A stretch of DNA of 64,000 nucleotides from the NCBI GenBank assembly GCA_030247675.1, contig JAOTRX010000005.1, forward strand, positions 62,001 to 126,000, written 5' to 3'. The stretch comes from Desulforhopalus sp. (lineage in GTDB: Bacteria > Desulfobacterota > Desulfobulbia > Desulfobulbales > Desulfocapsaceae). The notes beneath the pieces were generated by a model. It searched no databases and was not told the DNA's origin. It saw nothing but the letters and a program-made list of their open reading frames with translations. A program made the position numbers and the translations under genes. Numbering within the stretch: position 1 is the stretch's first letter; the number at the start of each line of letters is the position of its first letter. Below, piece by piece: positions 7,969-17,537 of the stretch.

Positions 7969-9681
7969 ATGAGCAAAAACCTATCGCATCAGAAAGCGAA
8001 CACCAGGATGGAAATCCCTCCAGTATTAAGAGAATTATTGAAAAAACGTGGGATTGAGGGAGATGAAGAGCTTTCTAGGTTTCTTTTTCCACGACTTGTT
8101 GATTTGTTAAAACCAGAAAAAATGCAGAATTTAGCTGCGGCGGCGAATCTTGTCGTCGAATACATGATGTCCGGAAAACCGATTGTTATTTGGGGCGATT
8201 ACGATGTCGATGGTACGACCGGCACAGCATTATTGGTTAATTTTTTTCAAAATTGCGGTGTTACTGTAACGTGGCACATCCCTGATAGAATTTCCGAAGG
8301 GTACGGCCTAAACAAAGAGTGGTTTTATACTTTTAAAAAGTCCTTAGAAAAAAATGATTTTCTTCTAATTACAGTTGATTGCGGGATTTCAAATAGTGCA
8401 GAGATCAACTTCATTCAAGAAATGGGTGGTAAAGTAATAGTCACTGACCATCATAGCCTGCCAATCCATGGATTACCGAATTGCTTAATCCTTAACCCGG
8501 CAATGCCAACATGTGGTTTTCATAAAGAACAACTCGCGGGTGTTGGAGTGGCTTTTTACTTAATTGCCCGGGTAAGAGCTGAATTATTAACCAATACACC
8601 GTTTGCTGATAGAGTCACCCAGATAAACTTAAAGCACTTTCTAGCTTTTGTGGCTCTTGGAACTATCGCAGACATGGTAGAATTAACATCTACCAATCGG
8701 ATTCTTGTTCGTGGAGGTTTAGAGGCGCTCGACTGCACAATTTTTCCTGGCATACAAGAGCTTCTTGCTTCCTGTGATATCATTAATGGTGGGGTTCTTT
8801 CTGAGGATATTGGGTATCTGCTTGGTCCAAAGATTAATGCAGCTGGACGATTGGGCGAAAGTGACCTTGTGGTAAAAATGTTAACAACCTCAGATCGACA
8901 ACAAGCAAAGAAAATGGCCGTAAAACTCAGTGCTTTAAATGAGGACAGGAAGAGAATAAGCCTTAAAGATCTCGAAACAGCATTAACTAAGACCTCTAAA
9001 AGCAAGGCTGAGAACGATAAATGTGTCGTTGTTGAGGAGAGGTTGCATCAGGGCGTGGCCGGCATAGTTGCCTCTAGGCTGGTTGAAATTTATGGTTTTC
9101 CGGCGATTGTATTTGCGGAAAAAACATTACCCGACGGCTCCTTGGTCTATGTTGGCTCTGCTCGATCAGTGGAAGGGATTAATATTATTGAGATCCTAGG
9201 CACTTGTGCCAACCTTATTGAATATTTTGGTGGGCATGAAATGGCTGCAGGCTTAACAGTTGCTGCTGAAAAGTTTCCTGCATTTGCAACCGACTTTACT
9301 GAAAAAGCCAAGAAATCCTGGAATAAAAGGCAGTTTTCTCGGAAAAAAAGATACGATATTGAATGCCCTGTAGAAAACCTTATGTCTGATGAGTTTTTAA
9401 CCTTCCTGAAACTATTAGAACCTTATGGGCCGGGAAATCCGCAACCGATATTTCAGGACAGCAGCGCCCAAATTATTGATTCTCGGGTTATTGGAAAGGA
9501 TGCGCAACATTTGAATATGACTATCCGAGGAAAATTCGTCAATTTGAAAGGGATCGGCTTCAGTCTTGGTTCACGCATTCATGATGTGCAAAAAAATGCT
9601 GAAAGAACATTGATCTATACTCCAACCATTAATCGTTTTCGAGGTAATGTCAGTTGGCAGGTGAGGGTGATTGATGTTTGA
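7969..9681 (+). CDS. recJ: Single-stranded-DNA-specific 5'-3' exonuclease RecJ
   Basis: A DHH-family exonuclease acting in RecF-pathway recombination and in mismatch and base excision repair. It is 570 residues (E. coli 577). The metal-binding motifs are WGDYDVDG near residue 75, VDCGISN, VTDHHSLP near 160, and ALGTIADM. The DHHA1 motif FGGHEMAAG is near residue 425, and the C-terminal OB-like RecJ domain (LLEPYGPGNPQP) follows. GAGAG seven bases before the ATG is a good ribosome site. It probably shares a transcript with miaA and the HhH gene. Confidence 0.96.
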   Translation: MSKNLSHQKANTRMEIPPVLRELLKKRGIEGDEELSRFLFPRLVDLLKPEKMQNLAAAANLVVEYMMSGKPIVIWGDYDVDGTTGTALLVNFFQNCGVTVTWHIPDRISEGYGLNKEWFYTFKKSLEKNDFLLITVDCGISNSAEINFIQEMGGKVIVTDHHSLPIHGLPNCLILNPAMPTCGFHKEQLAGVGVAFYLIARVRAELLTNTPFADRVTQINLKHFLAFVALGTIADMVELTSTNRILVRGGLEALDCTIFPGIQELLASCDIINGGVLSEDIGYLLGPKINAAGRLGESDLVVKMLTTSDRQQAKKMAVKLSALNEDRKRISLKDLETALTKTSKSKAENDKCVVVEERLHQGVAGIVASRLVEIYGFPAIVFAEKTLPDGSLVYVGSARSVEGINIIEILGTCANLIEYFGGHEMAAGLTVAAEKFPAFATDFTEKAKKSWNKRQFSRKKRYDIECPVENLMSDEFLTFLKLLEPYGPGNPQPIFQDSSAQIIDSRVIGKDAQHLNMTIRGKFVNLKGIGFSLGSRIHDVQKNAERTLIYTPTINRFRGNVSWQVRVIDV

Positions 9682-10113
9682 TGGGCGGTTTCTTAAAGAC
9701 AATTATTCCAAATAATTCAAGTTGGTTTCGCCTTGTGAATGCTTTTTAAGTTGAAGGAAGGATTCCTCGCCGCTGGAATTAATTCTTTAGTTATCTCGAC
9801 CTAGATAGAAGGGTAATAAACAACGTTGTGTTTCGAAAAGAGGGTAGTAGGCTATTCATTGCTGCTACCAAGTAATTGATTTATTGGCAAAATAATTATA
9901 TACACATAATATACATTATGCGACATTTAATATTGCGTTAAAAATGGCTCCTTTGGGGGTTGATTTGTTTATCTTGGTTTATTTACTAAGAAAATGATGA
10001 TATAAGTGCACGTCATCATGCTTTGCTGGGAAAATTGAATTTTTCCTATGTCGCAAAATAAGACTGTAGCTACGGTGTTTTAATAATTATATCTAATGGT
10101 AATTGGAGTTTGT
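9682..10113. other. Long AT-rich spacer between recJ and purB
   Basis: A 432-base gap with no convincing gene on either strand. It is strikingly AT-rich from about 9880 to 9940. It has no clear recJ terminator. The one ordered element I can see is the inverted repeat at 9994-10019. It presumably holds the purB promoter and a long 5' leader. Confidence 0.6.
9994..10019. promoter_or_regulatory. Inverted repeat upstream of purB, operator-like
   Basis: ATGATGA and TCATCAT are perfect seven-base arms spaced by 12 bases that contain the palindrome GTGCAC. It lies 95 bp upstream of the purB start. It does not resemble the E. coli PurR box. It could be an operator or a weak RNA hairpin. Confidence 0.3.
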
Positions 10114-11559
10114 ATGTCTCGTGAAATATATCAGGAGCCACTTGTGAGTCGTTACACTAGTCTTGCAATGCAGAAGCTTTTTTCAGAAAAAACTAAGTTT
10201 ACGACTTGGCGAAAATGTTGGCTCGCTCTCGCGGAGTCTCAATATGAACTTGGTTTGACTGATCTTGTAACTGAAGAAATGCTTAACGAAATGAGAGCAA
10301 ATCTTGAAAATATTGACTACGAGATTGCCGCTCAGAAGGAAAAAGAAATTCGCCATGACGTTATGGCTCATGTTTATGAGTTTGGATTGAGGTGTCCGAA
10401 GGCAGCCGGAATTATCCACCTTGGTGCAACCTCTCAATTTGTCGTCTGTAATACCGATCTTATCTTGCAAAAATTAGCAATGAAGCAGATTCGTTCCTTG
10501 GTGCTTCAGGTTATTAAAAATCTTTCTATTTTTTGTGAAAAGTACAAAGGACTTGCGACACTTGGTTTTACGCACTACCAGCCAGCTCAGCCTACTACTG
10601 TTGGAAAAAGAAACACTCTTTATATTCAGGATCTTATCATAGATTTGGAGTACATTGATAATTTCTTGCGACAGATAAAAGCAAGGGGGGCAAAGGGAAC
10701 TGTAGGTACACAGGCAACTTTTTTGGAGTTGTTTAAGGGGGATCATCGTAAAGTCCGCCAAATGGATCAGTTAGTAGCAGAAAAACTCGGGTTTGACTCA
10801 ACATTTAATGTAACAGGTCAAACATACACAAGAAAACTTGATATGAAGCTTGCCGAAACCCTTGCCGGAATCGGAGCAACCGCTCATAAATTCGCAGTTG
10901 ATTTGCGTTTGCTGTCAAATCTCAAGGTACAAGAGGAGCCTTTCGAGAAGAGCCAGACGGGTTCGTCGGCAATGGCCTATAAAAGAAACCCAATGCGTTC
11001 AGAGAGGATGACCGGTCTCGCTAGAAAGCTCATGAATTTACCACAGAATTTCGCCGCTACGTATAGCAATCAATGGTTTGAGAGAACCCTTGATGATTCT
11101 GCTATCAGGAGGATGGATATACCTCAGTGTTTCCTTTTGACAGACGCAATCTTGAAGTTGTTTGCTAATATTACGTCAGATATGGTTGTTTATCCAGAGC
11201 AAATTAAGAAACATTTATTGGCCGAGTTGCCATTTATGGCAACTGAAAAAATATTAATGGGCGCCGTTGAAAAAGGTAAGAGTCGACAAGAAATGCACGA
11301 AGTAATAAAAGAGCACTCAATTGCCGCGGGATTTGCAGTTAAAAAAGAGGCAAAAGAAAATGATTTGCTCATTCGGCTCGCAGCCGATGAGCAAATCCCC
11401 TTCTCTCTTGAGGCGCTAACCGCAATGATCAGTGATTATTCTCAGTTTACGGGAAGGGCCAAGGAGCAGACAGAGGAATATATCCAGGAGGTGGTGTTTC
11501 CTCTTCTGGAAGCGAATGCAACGGAAATGCAATATGTTGACTCTACCCTCTGGGTCTAG
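10114..11559 (+). CDS. purB: Adenylosuccinate lyase, eukaryote-like type
   Basis: It cleaves SAICAR to AICAR and adenylosuccinate to AMP plus fumarate in purine synthesis. With the ATG at 10114 (GGAG five bases upstream) it is 481 residues, close to the human enzyme (484) and longer than E. coli PurB (456). The signature GSSAMAYKRNPMRSE near residue 285 carries the catalytic Ser. HLGATSQFVVCNTDL and THYQPAQPTTVGKR are typical of the animal/fungal-like branch. In-frame upstream starts add six residues but lack a ribosome site. DUF4911 and miaB follow closely. The 432-bp upstream gap suggests its own promoter. Confidence 0.94.
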   Translation: MSREIYQEPLVSRYTSLAMQKLFSEKTKFTTWRKCWLALAESQYELGLTDLVTEEMLNEMRANLENIDYEIAAQKEKEIRHDVMAHVYEFGLRCPKAAGIIHLGATSQFVVCNTDLILQKLAMKQIRSLVLQVIKNLSIFCEKYKGLATLGFTHYQPAQPTTVGKRNTLYIQDLIIDLEYIDNFLRQIKARGAKGTVGTQATFLELFKGDHRKVRQMDQLVAEKLGFDSTFNVTGQTYTRKLDMKLAETLAGIGATAHKFAVDLRLLSNLKVQEEPFEKSQTGSSAMAYKRNPMRSERMTGLARKLMNLPQNFAATYSNQWFERTLDDSAIRRMDIPQCFLLTDAILKLFANITSDMVVYPEQIKKHLLAELPFMATEKILMGAVEKGKSRQEMHEVIKEHSIAAGFAVKKEAKENDLLIRLAADEQIPFSLEALTAMISDYSQFTGRAKEQTEEYIQEVVFPLLEANATEMQYVDSTLWV

Positions 11560-11562
11560 GTA

Positions 11563-11787
11563 ATGCTAAAAGAAAGATTATCGGAGGTATATTTACGGAT
11601 ACTGCCCGGCAAGTTTCATTACTTGAAATTTATTCTTGAGGGGTATGATAATCTTGCAATTCTTTCTGTATGCAACAATTCTGCAGATATTGTCGTGATC
11701 AGATATCCGCAAATAATGGCCCGGGAGCTCTTCGAACTTTTGTCCGAATTAGCAGGGGTTTTATCTAACATTGACACTCAAGAATAA
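11563..11787 (+). CDS. DUF4911 domain protein
   Basis: A small 74-residue protein of the DUF4911 type, which I recognise from Desulfobacterota and Geobacter-like genomes. No function is known. It shows an alternating strand-helix pattern (KFILEGYDNLAILSVCN, ADIVVIRYP) and ends in an acidic tail. There are no metal or catalytic motifs. It starts 3 bases after the purB stop and ends 18 bases before the preferred miaB ATG, so it is surely cotranscribed with both. The residue pattern could fit a small RNA- or substrate-binding fold, but this is not shown by the sequence. Confidence 0.75.
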   Translation: MLKERLSEVYLRILPGKFHYLKFILEGYDNLAILSVCNNSADIVVIRYPQIMARELFELLSELAGVLSNIDTQE

Positions 11788-11805
11788 GTGCTATCCTCTT
11801 TATTT

Positions 11806-13206
11806 ATGGAACAAAAAGTATTTTACATCAAAACTTTCGGCTGCCAGATGAACGAAAGAGATTCTGAGATTATGGCCCAGACCTTGTCGGGACATGGCTA
11901 TATCGAGAGTATGAATTATGAAGAAGCTGATTTAATAATTCTCAATACATGCTCAATTCGAGCCAAGGCCGAACAAAAAGTGCTGAGTTTACTAGGATAT
12001 CTCAGAAAAGCAAAAACCAGAAAACCGTCCATGAAAATTTGTGTTGCGGGATGCGTTGCTCAGCAGGAAGGCTTGCGTCTCATTGAACGCATGCCGCATG
12101 TTGATCTGGTTATAGGTACGCAACATATTTACGATATAGCAAAGCATCTTGATCGCATAGATTTAGAAGGACATCTTGTGGTTACAGATCTTCAGGAGAA
12201 TTATAAAATTCCCCAGTTCCTTCCCGATTTATCACGATCTGGAGGTGGTGTGGCTCCACTTGCCGGTGTCTCCCCTTCCCCGAAATCCTTTAGTAATTTT
12301 GTAACGATAATGCAGGGGTGCAATAATTACTGTACCTATTGTGTTGTCCCTTACACGAGAGGGCGAGAAATATCACGATTCGTCGATGAGATAGTGAGTG
12401 AGGTTAAGAAACTGGTTGATGATGGCGTCAAGGAAATCACCCTTCTTGGTCAAAACGTTAACTCCTATGGAAAAACCAACGTTGTTACTCCCACCGGAAT
12501 TCATTATACTTTTCCTGATTTACTCAGGGAGGTTTCGGAGATTTCAGGTGTGGCTAGATTACGATTTACCACATCAAATCCAAAAGATCTTACCGATCAA
12601 CTGATGAAAAGTTTTCGTGATATTAAAAATCTTTGTCCACAGTTTCACTTGCCCGTTCAGTCGGGTTCCGATCGAATATTGAAGAAAATGAACAGAAAAT
12701 ATACCATCAAGGAATACTTAGAAAAAGTTGACAAGTTACATGAGTATTGCCCAGAAATAGCCTTAACTACAGATATTATTGTCGGGTTTCCAGGTGAAAG
12801 TAACCAGGATTTTCAGAAAACCATGGACCTTCTTGAAAATGTCCGTTTTCACGGATCATTTTCCTTTAAATATTCCGACAGGTCCGGCACCAGAGCCAGC
12901 GAATTTGCAGACAAAATTGACGAGAAAGTAAAGGCCGAGAGGCTTAGCATCTTTCAAAAAAGACAAGACGAGATAAGTCTCGAAAGAAACCAAGAATATG
13001 TCGGAACTGTAACGCAGATTATGGTTGAGTATTGCGGCAAAGATGGAGCAAGGGGACGCACCGGAACAAATCACATTGTACATTTAAATGATTACACTGA
13101 CGACAATCTTCTGCCAGGCGACATCATTTCGGTTAAAATATGCCACGCCGGGCAGCATTCTTTGCAAGGCCAAATTGTCGAAGAAATTGATATAAGTGGT
13201 TGTTAA
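11806..13206 (+). CDS. miaB: tRNA-2-methylthio-N6-dimethylallyladenosine synthase MiaB
   Basis: A radical SAM methylthiotransferase that adds the 2-methylthio group to i6A37 made by MiaA. With the ATG at 11806 it is 466 residues (E. coli 474). It has the three domains: the N-terminal UPF0004 domain with cluster Cys residues (GCQMNERDSE, LNTCSIRAKAEQK, VAGCVAQ), the radical SAM motif CNNYCTYCVVPYTRG near residue 170, and a C-terminal TRAM domain. A GTG six codons upstream is possible but less like the family. The stop codon TAA shares bases with the stop of convergent parC. Confidence 0.96.
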   Translation: MEQKVFYIKTFGCQMNERDSEIMAQTLSGHGYIESMNYEEADLIILNTCSIRAKAEQKVLSLLGYLRKAKTRKPSMKICVAGCVAQQEGLRLIERMPHVDLVIGTQHIYDIAKHLDRIDLEGHLVVTDLQENYKIPQFLPDLSRSGGGVAPLAGVSPSPKSFSNFVTIMQGCNNYCTYCVVPYTRGREISRFVDEIVSEVKKLVDDGVKEITLLGQNVNSYGKTNVVTPTGIHYTFPDLLREVSEISGVARLRFTTSNPKDLTDQLMKSFRDIKNLCPQFHLPVQSGSDRILKKMNRKYTIKEYLEKVDKLHEYCPEIALTTDIIVGFPGESNQDFQKTMDLLENVRFHGSFSFKYSDRSGTRASEFADKIDEKVKAERLSIFQKRQDEISLERNQEYVGTVTQIMVEYCGKDGARGRTGTNHIVHLNDYTDDNLLPGDIISVKICHAGQHSLQGQIVEEIDISGC

Positions 13207-15236
13207 TCATCCTCTTGGATGGGGTCTTCGCTCTCCCTGTTAATTTCTTTTACTGGTGGTTCAAGACCTGGAAGCGGAAGGTTGTGCCTTTCGGGTTCAA
13301 CCCCGTTGGTCATGGTTGGTATTATTTTTCTTACTACTCTACTTGAAAGCCTTTTCCCTTTTGCAGCTGGATTTTTAATTAAATAATCGCCAAACGCTAT
13401 CTCGATGCTGTTTGTCTTTGCCCTGGATGATGGAACCAGATAAATTTTTACCGTTTTTTCTTCACCAAACTCCAAATGAAGAATTTTTGACCTTTTATGT
13501 TCCGGGAATAATCGATATTCCTTTTCCAATATAAAACTTGGAGTTGTGAATCTCTTAACATAGGCAAGATTCTCCGCTCCATCCCGGTAGATCACGTTGA
13601 AAACTATATCTTTTTCAACCACTCCAAACCATTCGAGTTCTTGACCGACATAGAGCTTTTCCGTAACCGGAATGATTTTGTACAGTCCATCGGTAAAGAG
13701 CAGAAATAACTTATCATATTCGGAGCAGATGACCGAGATATCCTCTTTTGGATCCTCTTCCTTGATCTGATGGCCAAGGAATCCGGATTTTCGGTTATAG
13801 ATTACAACTAGATTGGAAATGGCCACTGTCCTGATACTCACCTCCGAGAAGCTGGTGATCTCTGTCAGCCGAGGGTAAAGGTGCCCATATCTCTCCAGGA
13901 GTTGATCGATAAAAGAAATGGTGAATTTGATCATGTCCTGCAAGGACTTGATAATCTCCTTAATTCTCTTTCGTATCTCTTTGATTTCTTTCAGCTGTTT
14001 GTTAATGTCATATCGAGATATTCTTTTGATCTTGATTTCAAGTAGTCGTTCTACATCTTCTTTAGTGATAACACGAAGTAATTGCTCCTGATAAGGAACA
14101 AAAGATTTCAGCACTGTTGTTACCACCGAAGGATAGCTTGTCTCCTCTTCAATGTTTTTATATAGACGTTCCTCAATAAATATTTGTTCAAGAATTTTTC
14201 CGTGGAGTTTTTCTTCAAGTCTCCCCTTCTCTATCTCAAGTTCTTTCTGAAGATCATCCTTTAAACGGGCGGTATTAAGTCGTAATACCTCGTTGACAGT
14301 GGATGTCTCCGGGGTCATGCCATTGATAAGGGTGAGGTTTGGAACAATAGATACTTCGCAATCGGTAAACGCGTAAAGGGCTTCGATGGTGTCTTTTGCG
14401 TAGATTCCCCGAGCTAATTTGATCTCAATCTCAACATTTTCCGCTGTATAATCGTTAATAGAAACAATCTTGATCTTCCCGGCTTTTGCCGCTTTTTCAA
14501 TTGAATCGGTAAGGGATTGCGTGGTAGTTGAGTAGGGAATTTCTTTAATAATTATAGTTTTCTCGTTTAATTCTTCGATGCGTGCTCGACACCTGATTTT
14601 GCCATTGCCATCTTCATAGTTACTGACGTCAACTAAGCCACCTTGGGGGAAATCCGGATAAAGGGTGACCTCGTTGCCGCGAAGGATCTCCTTTTGCGCC
14701 TCAAGTATCTCACAAAAATTGTGGGGAAGAATCTTGGTTGCCATACCAACGGCAATGCCTTCAGCCCCCATGAGCAAAAGCAATGGGATTTTAGCCGGCA
14801 ATGTCACCGGCTCCAACATCCGGCCATCATATGATTCAGTAAAGACTGTGAGATCCTTATTGAAAAGGATCTCTTTACCAAGTGGGGAAAGGCGACATTC
14901 GATATACCTGGCAGCTGAAGCACGGTCCCCGGTGTAAATGTTGCCGAAATTGCCCTGTTGTTCTATCAAATACCCCTTGTTGGAAAGATTGACCAGAGCC
15001 GCAAAAATCGATTGATCGCCATGGGGGTGGAGCTTCATAGTCTCCCCGACAACATTGGCCACCTTGTGAAAGCGGCCGTCCTCCATGTTGTGAAGGGTCT
15101 GTAGGATGCGGCGCTGTACCGGTTTTAATCCGTCTTCAACAGAGGGAATTGCCCGTTCGCGAATAACATAGGAAGTGTATTCGAGAAAGTTCTTGTCGAA
15201 TAGTTGATGCAGCTTACCAGGATGTGATTCCATCAT
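13203..15236 (-). CDS. parC: DNA topoisomerase IV subunit A, Bacteroidetes-like
   Basis: The DNA-breaking subunit of a type IIA topoisomerase. It is 677 residues, short for GyrA/ParC because the C-terminal beta-propeller is reduced. The catalytic Tyr lies in SAARYIECRLS. The quinolone-pocket region reads HPHGDQSIF, so the usual Ser is Gln and the following acidic residue is Ala. The VVGETMKLHPHGD and QQGNFGNIYTGD segments resemble topoisomerase IV A subunits of Bacteroidetes/Chlorobi more than gyrase A. parE lies 63 bp upstream on the same strand, so the pair forms an operon. Its stop overlaps that of convergent miaB. Confidence 0.88.
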   Translation of the reverse strand: MMESHPGKLHQLFDKNFLEYTSYVIRERAIPSVEDGLKPVQRRILQTLHNMEDGRFHKVANVVGETMKLHPHGDQSIFAALVNLSNKGYLIEQQGNFGNIYTGDRASAARYIECRLSPLGKEILFNKDLTVFTESYDGRMLEPVTLPAKIPLLLLMGAEGIAVGMATKILPHNFCEILEAQKEILRGNEVTLYPDFPQGGLVDVSNYEDGNGKIRCRARIEELNEKTIIIKEIPYSTTTQSLTDSIEKAAKAGKIKIVSINDYTAENVEIEIKLARGIYAKDTIEALYAFTDCEVSIVPNLTLINGMTPETSTVNEVLRLNTARLKDDLQKELEIEKGRLEEKLHGKILEQIFIEERLYKNIEEETSYPSVVTTVLKSFVPYQEQLLRVITKEDVERLLEIKIKRISRYDINKQLKEIKEIRKRIKEIIKSLQDMIKFTISFIDQLLERYGHLYPRLTEITSFSEVSIRTVAISNLVVIYNRKSGFLGHQIKEEDPKEDISVICSEYDKLFLLFTDGLYKIIPVTEKLYVGQELEWFGVVEKDIVFNVIYRDGAENLAYVKRFTTPSFILEKEYRLFPEHKRSKILHLEFGEEKTVKIYLVPSSRAKTNSIEIAFGDYLIKNPAAKGKRLSSRVVRKIIPTMTNGVEPERHNLPLPGLEPPVKEINRESEDPIQEDD

Positions 15237-15299
15237 GTTGATTATGCGGTTTTAACAGGGTTTACCTCTTCAATACGAGGAGAGGCCTAAATTAAAGAA

Positions 15300-17135
15300 T
15301 TAGTTTGTGAGAATGAGGTGATCCATAATATATTTTCGTCGCATTGGGGTATTTTTTCCCATATAGAAAGTGAGCACCTTAGTTACCTCACTGAGTGAGT
15401 CAAGTGTCACACTTTTGAGACGAATATCCGGCCCGATAAACTGTTTAAATTCTTTCGGGGAAATCTCCCCAAGCCCCTTGAAACGGGTGGTTTCTACTCC
15501 AGCACCCTTGCTGCCTGGACCTTGAAGTTTTGCCGTGGCAGCCTGTTTCTCCTGTTCGGAATAGCAATAGATGGTTTCTTGTTTGTTACGAACGCGAAAA
15601 ATCGGTGTTTCTAAAATATATACGTATCCAAGCTTAACTAATGGCTCGAAATAATGGAGGAAAAAGGTGAGAAGCAGATTTCTGATATGCAGTCCATCGA
15701 CATCGGCATCAGTTGCCAGAATGACCTTGTCATAACGGAGATCAGAAATTGATTCCTCGATATTGAGAGCACGCATCAGGGCGTACATTTCCTCATTTTT
15801 ATAGAGCATAGCCATTTTTTGCCCGTAGACGTTGAGCGGTTTTCCCTTTAAGGAAAACACCGCCTGAGTCATAGGATCTCTCGATGACACTATAGAGCCA
15901 GCGGCTGATTGACCCTCAGTGAGAAAAATCATGCTCTCACGGCCTTCCTGAGAGGGTTTTTCTTTTGAGGGGTGGTATTTACAATCTTTGAGTTGGTCTA
16001 TTTTTAAAGCGACCTTTTTGGCATTGGCACGTGCCTCAGAGCGGACACTTTGCAATTCCTTCCGTACATCTTCGTTTCGATGAATTTTTTCAATCAGCTT
16101 CTGAGCGGCCTCAGTATCCTTATAGAGAGCACTGGAAACAGCTTCTCTCACCTTCCCAGCAATCCATGAACGAATTTCAGTATTGCCGAGCTTGTTTTTG
16201 GTTTGCGATTCGAAAACCGGGTCCTTGATCTTAATCGCCAAGGTTCCGACTATTCCGTCGCGGACATCGGTATTAATAAATTTTTTTCCGGAGAATTCGT
16301 TTATGCCTTTAAGAATACCTTCCCTAAATGCCGATAGATGCGTCCCTCCTTCGCTGGTATAGGTGCCGTTAACAAAGGTGTAGTAGCAATCACTGAAGGT
16401 ATCGGTGTGCGAAAAGGAAAATTCGAGAGTGGCGTCCCTGTAGTAAATAGGCCGGTAAAGCTGTGCCCCTCCTAATTCCTTGTCAAGAAGGTCCAGAAGG
16501 CCGTTGGCCGAGTAGAAAACTTTCTTGTCGTAATAAATTTTCAGGCCGGCGTTGAGGTAGGCGTAACGCCACAAGCGTTTTTCAACAAATGCAGGATCAA
16601 AGGTAAATCCGGGAAACATCTTGGCTGACGGCAAGAATTCAATAAAAGTGCCATTCTTTTCCTCGGTATCACCTTCATTCTTGCTGATAAGTTTGCCATC
16701 ATTGAATGTAGCGGAAACAAATTTTCCTTCTCGGTAGGACGTTACTATAAAGACGTCAGATAATGCATTGACTGCCTTGGTTCCTACGCCATTCAGGCCA
16801 ACAGAAAACTGGAAAACATCAGTGTTATATTTGGCTCCTGTGTTGATGGTTGACACACAGTCCACCACTTTCCCGAGTGGTATCCCCCTGCCGAAATCTC
16901 GAACCGTCACATAACCAGTAGGACTTATGGAGATATTGATCCGCTTTCCCACCCCCATGATAAATTCATCCACGGCATTATCGACAACCTCTTTGAGGAG
17001 TATATAAATACCATCATCATGGTTAGAACCATCTCCGAGCCGACCGATATACATTCCAGGACGCTTACGGATGTGGTCGAGGGAGCTCAGGGTCTTTATC
17101 TTGCTTTCATCGTAACTATGTGAAATATCATTCAT
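15300..17135 (-). CDS. parE: DNA topoisomerase IV subunit B
   Basis: The ATPase subunit of the type IIA topoisomerase, 611 residues from the ATG at 17135. The GHKL ATPase has EVVDNAVDEF near residue 50, VRDFGRGIP, and NGVGTKAVNALS. The TOPRIM domain has FLTEGQSAAGS and the metal site DADVDG. The C terminus has the typical TRFKGLGEI motif. A GTG five codons upstream (17150) is an alternative; neither start has a strong ribosome site. It is about 630 residues or less, as in ParE, and lacks the GyrB insertion. Operon with parC. A separate gyrAB is expected elsewhere. Confidence 0.92.
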   Translation of the reverse strand: MNDISHSYDESKIKTLSSLDHIRKRPGMYIGRLGDGSNHDDGIYILLKEVVDNAVDEFIMGVGKRINISISPTGYVTVRDFGRGIPLGKVVDCVSTINTGAKYNTDVFQFSVGLNGVGTKAVNALSDVFIVTSYREGKFVSATFNDGKLISKNEGDTEEKNGTFIEFLPSAKMFPGFTFDPAFVEKRLWRYAYLNAGLKIYYDKKVFYSANGLLDLLDKELGGAQLYRPIYYRDATLEFSFSHTDTFSDCYYTFVNGTYTSEGGTHLSAFREGILKGINEFSGKKFINTDVRDGIVGTLAIKIKDPVFESQTKNKLGNTEIRSWIAGKVREAVSSALYKDTEAAQKLIEKIHRNEDVRKELQSVRSEARANAKKVALKIDQLKDCKYHPSKEKPSQEGRESMIFLTEGQSAAGSIVSSRDPMTQAVFSLKGKPLNVYGQKMAMLYKNEEMYALMRALNIEESISDLRYDKVILATDADVDGLHIRNLLLTFFLHYFEPLVKLGYVYILETPIFRVRNKQETIYCYSEQEKQAATAKLQGPGSKGAGVETTRFKGLGEISPKEFKQFIGPDIRLKSVTLDSLSEVTKVLTFYMGKNTPMRRKYIMDHLILTN

Positions 17136-17327
17136 AATAACACAATCCACCGAAGAAAATGAGTGTTTGATAAGGCGGCATCTTATTGTATTTCAGAACA
17201 AGACGCAACCCTGTTGAGTGTCATTCACCAAGATGGAAAGACGCTTCCCCGGTACCTCAGGAGTATTGTTCGGAGGAAATAGGCTGACAGTACCTGTATG
17301 TGAGATTTGCAATCCAAGACACCGTAT

Positions 17328-17537
17328 TTACATCATTCTTATTCGCTCACAATCAGGACAAATCCAGGTTGGGCCATTACTTATGCCCCATTTATTTTCT
17401 TCGAAGCAATCTTTGCATATCATAAATCCACAAGGACAACTCCAGCAGAACTCCTGCTTCTTCTTGCAGCAATGGCAAACATATTCACCGCTTTTACGTT
17501 TTCGGTATCCTTTCTGGCGCTCGCCTCGGTCACTCAT
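17328..17537 (-). CDS. Small cysteine-rich (zinc-binding) protein
   Basis: A 69-residue basic protein with nine cysteines in paired arrangements: CHCC, then CWSCPCG, CKDC, and CPDC near the C terminus, with WICP before the last pair. The spacing suggests two small zinc sites (zinc-ribbon or treble-clef like). I do not recognise a named family. The start ATG overlaps the cutA stop (ATGA) and AAGGAAG lies just upstream, so it is translationally coupled to cutA. Linkage to a metal-tolerance-type gene is suggestive but not evidence of a metal role. Confidence 0.65.
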   Translation of the reverse strand: MSDRGERQKGYRKRKSGEYVCHCCKKKQEFCWSCPCGFMICKDCFEENKWGISNGPTWICPDCERIRMM

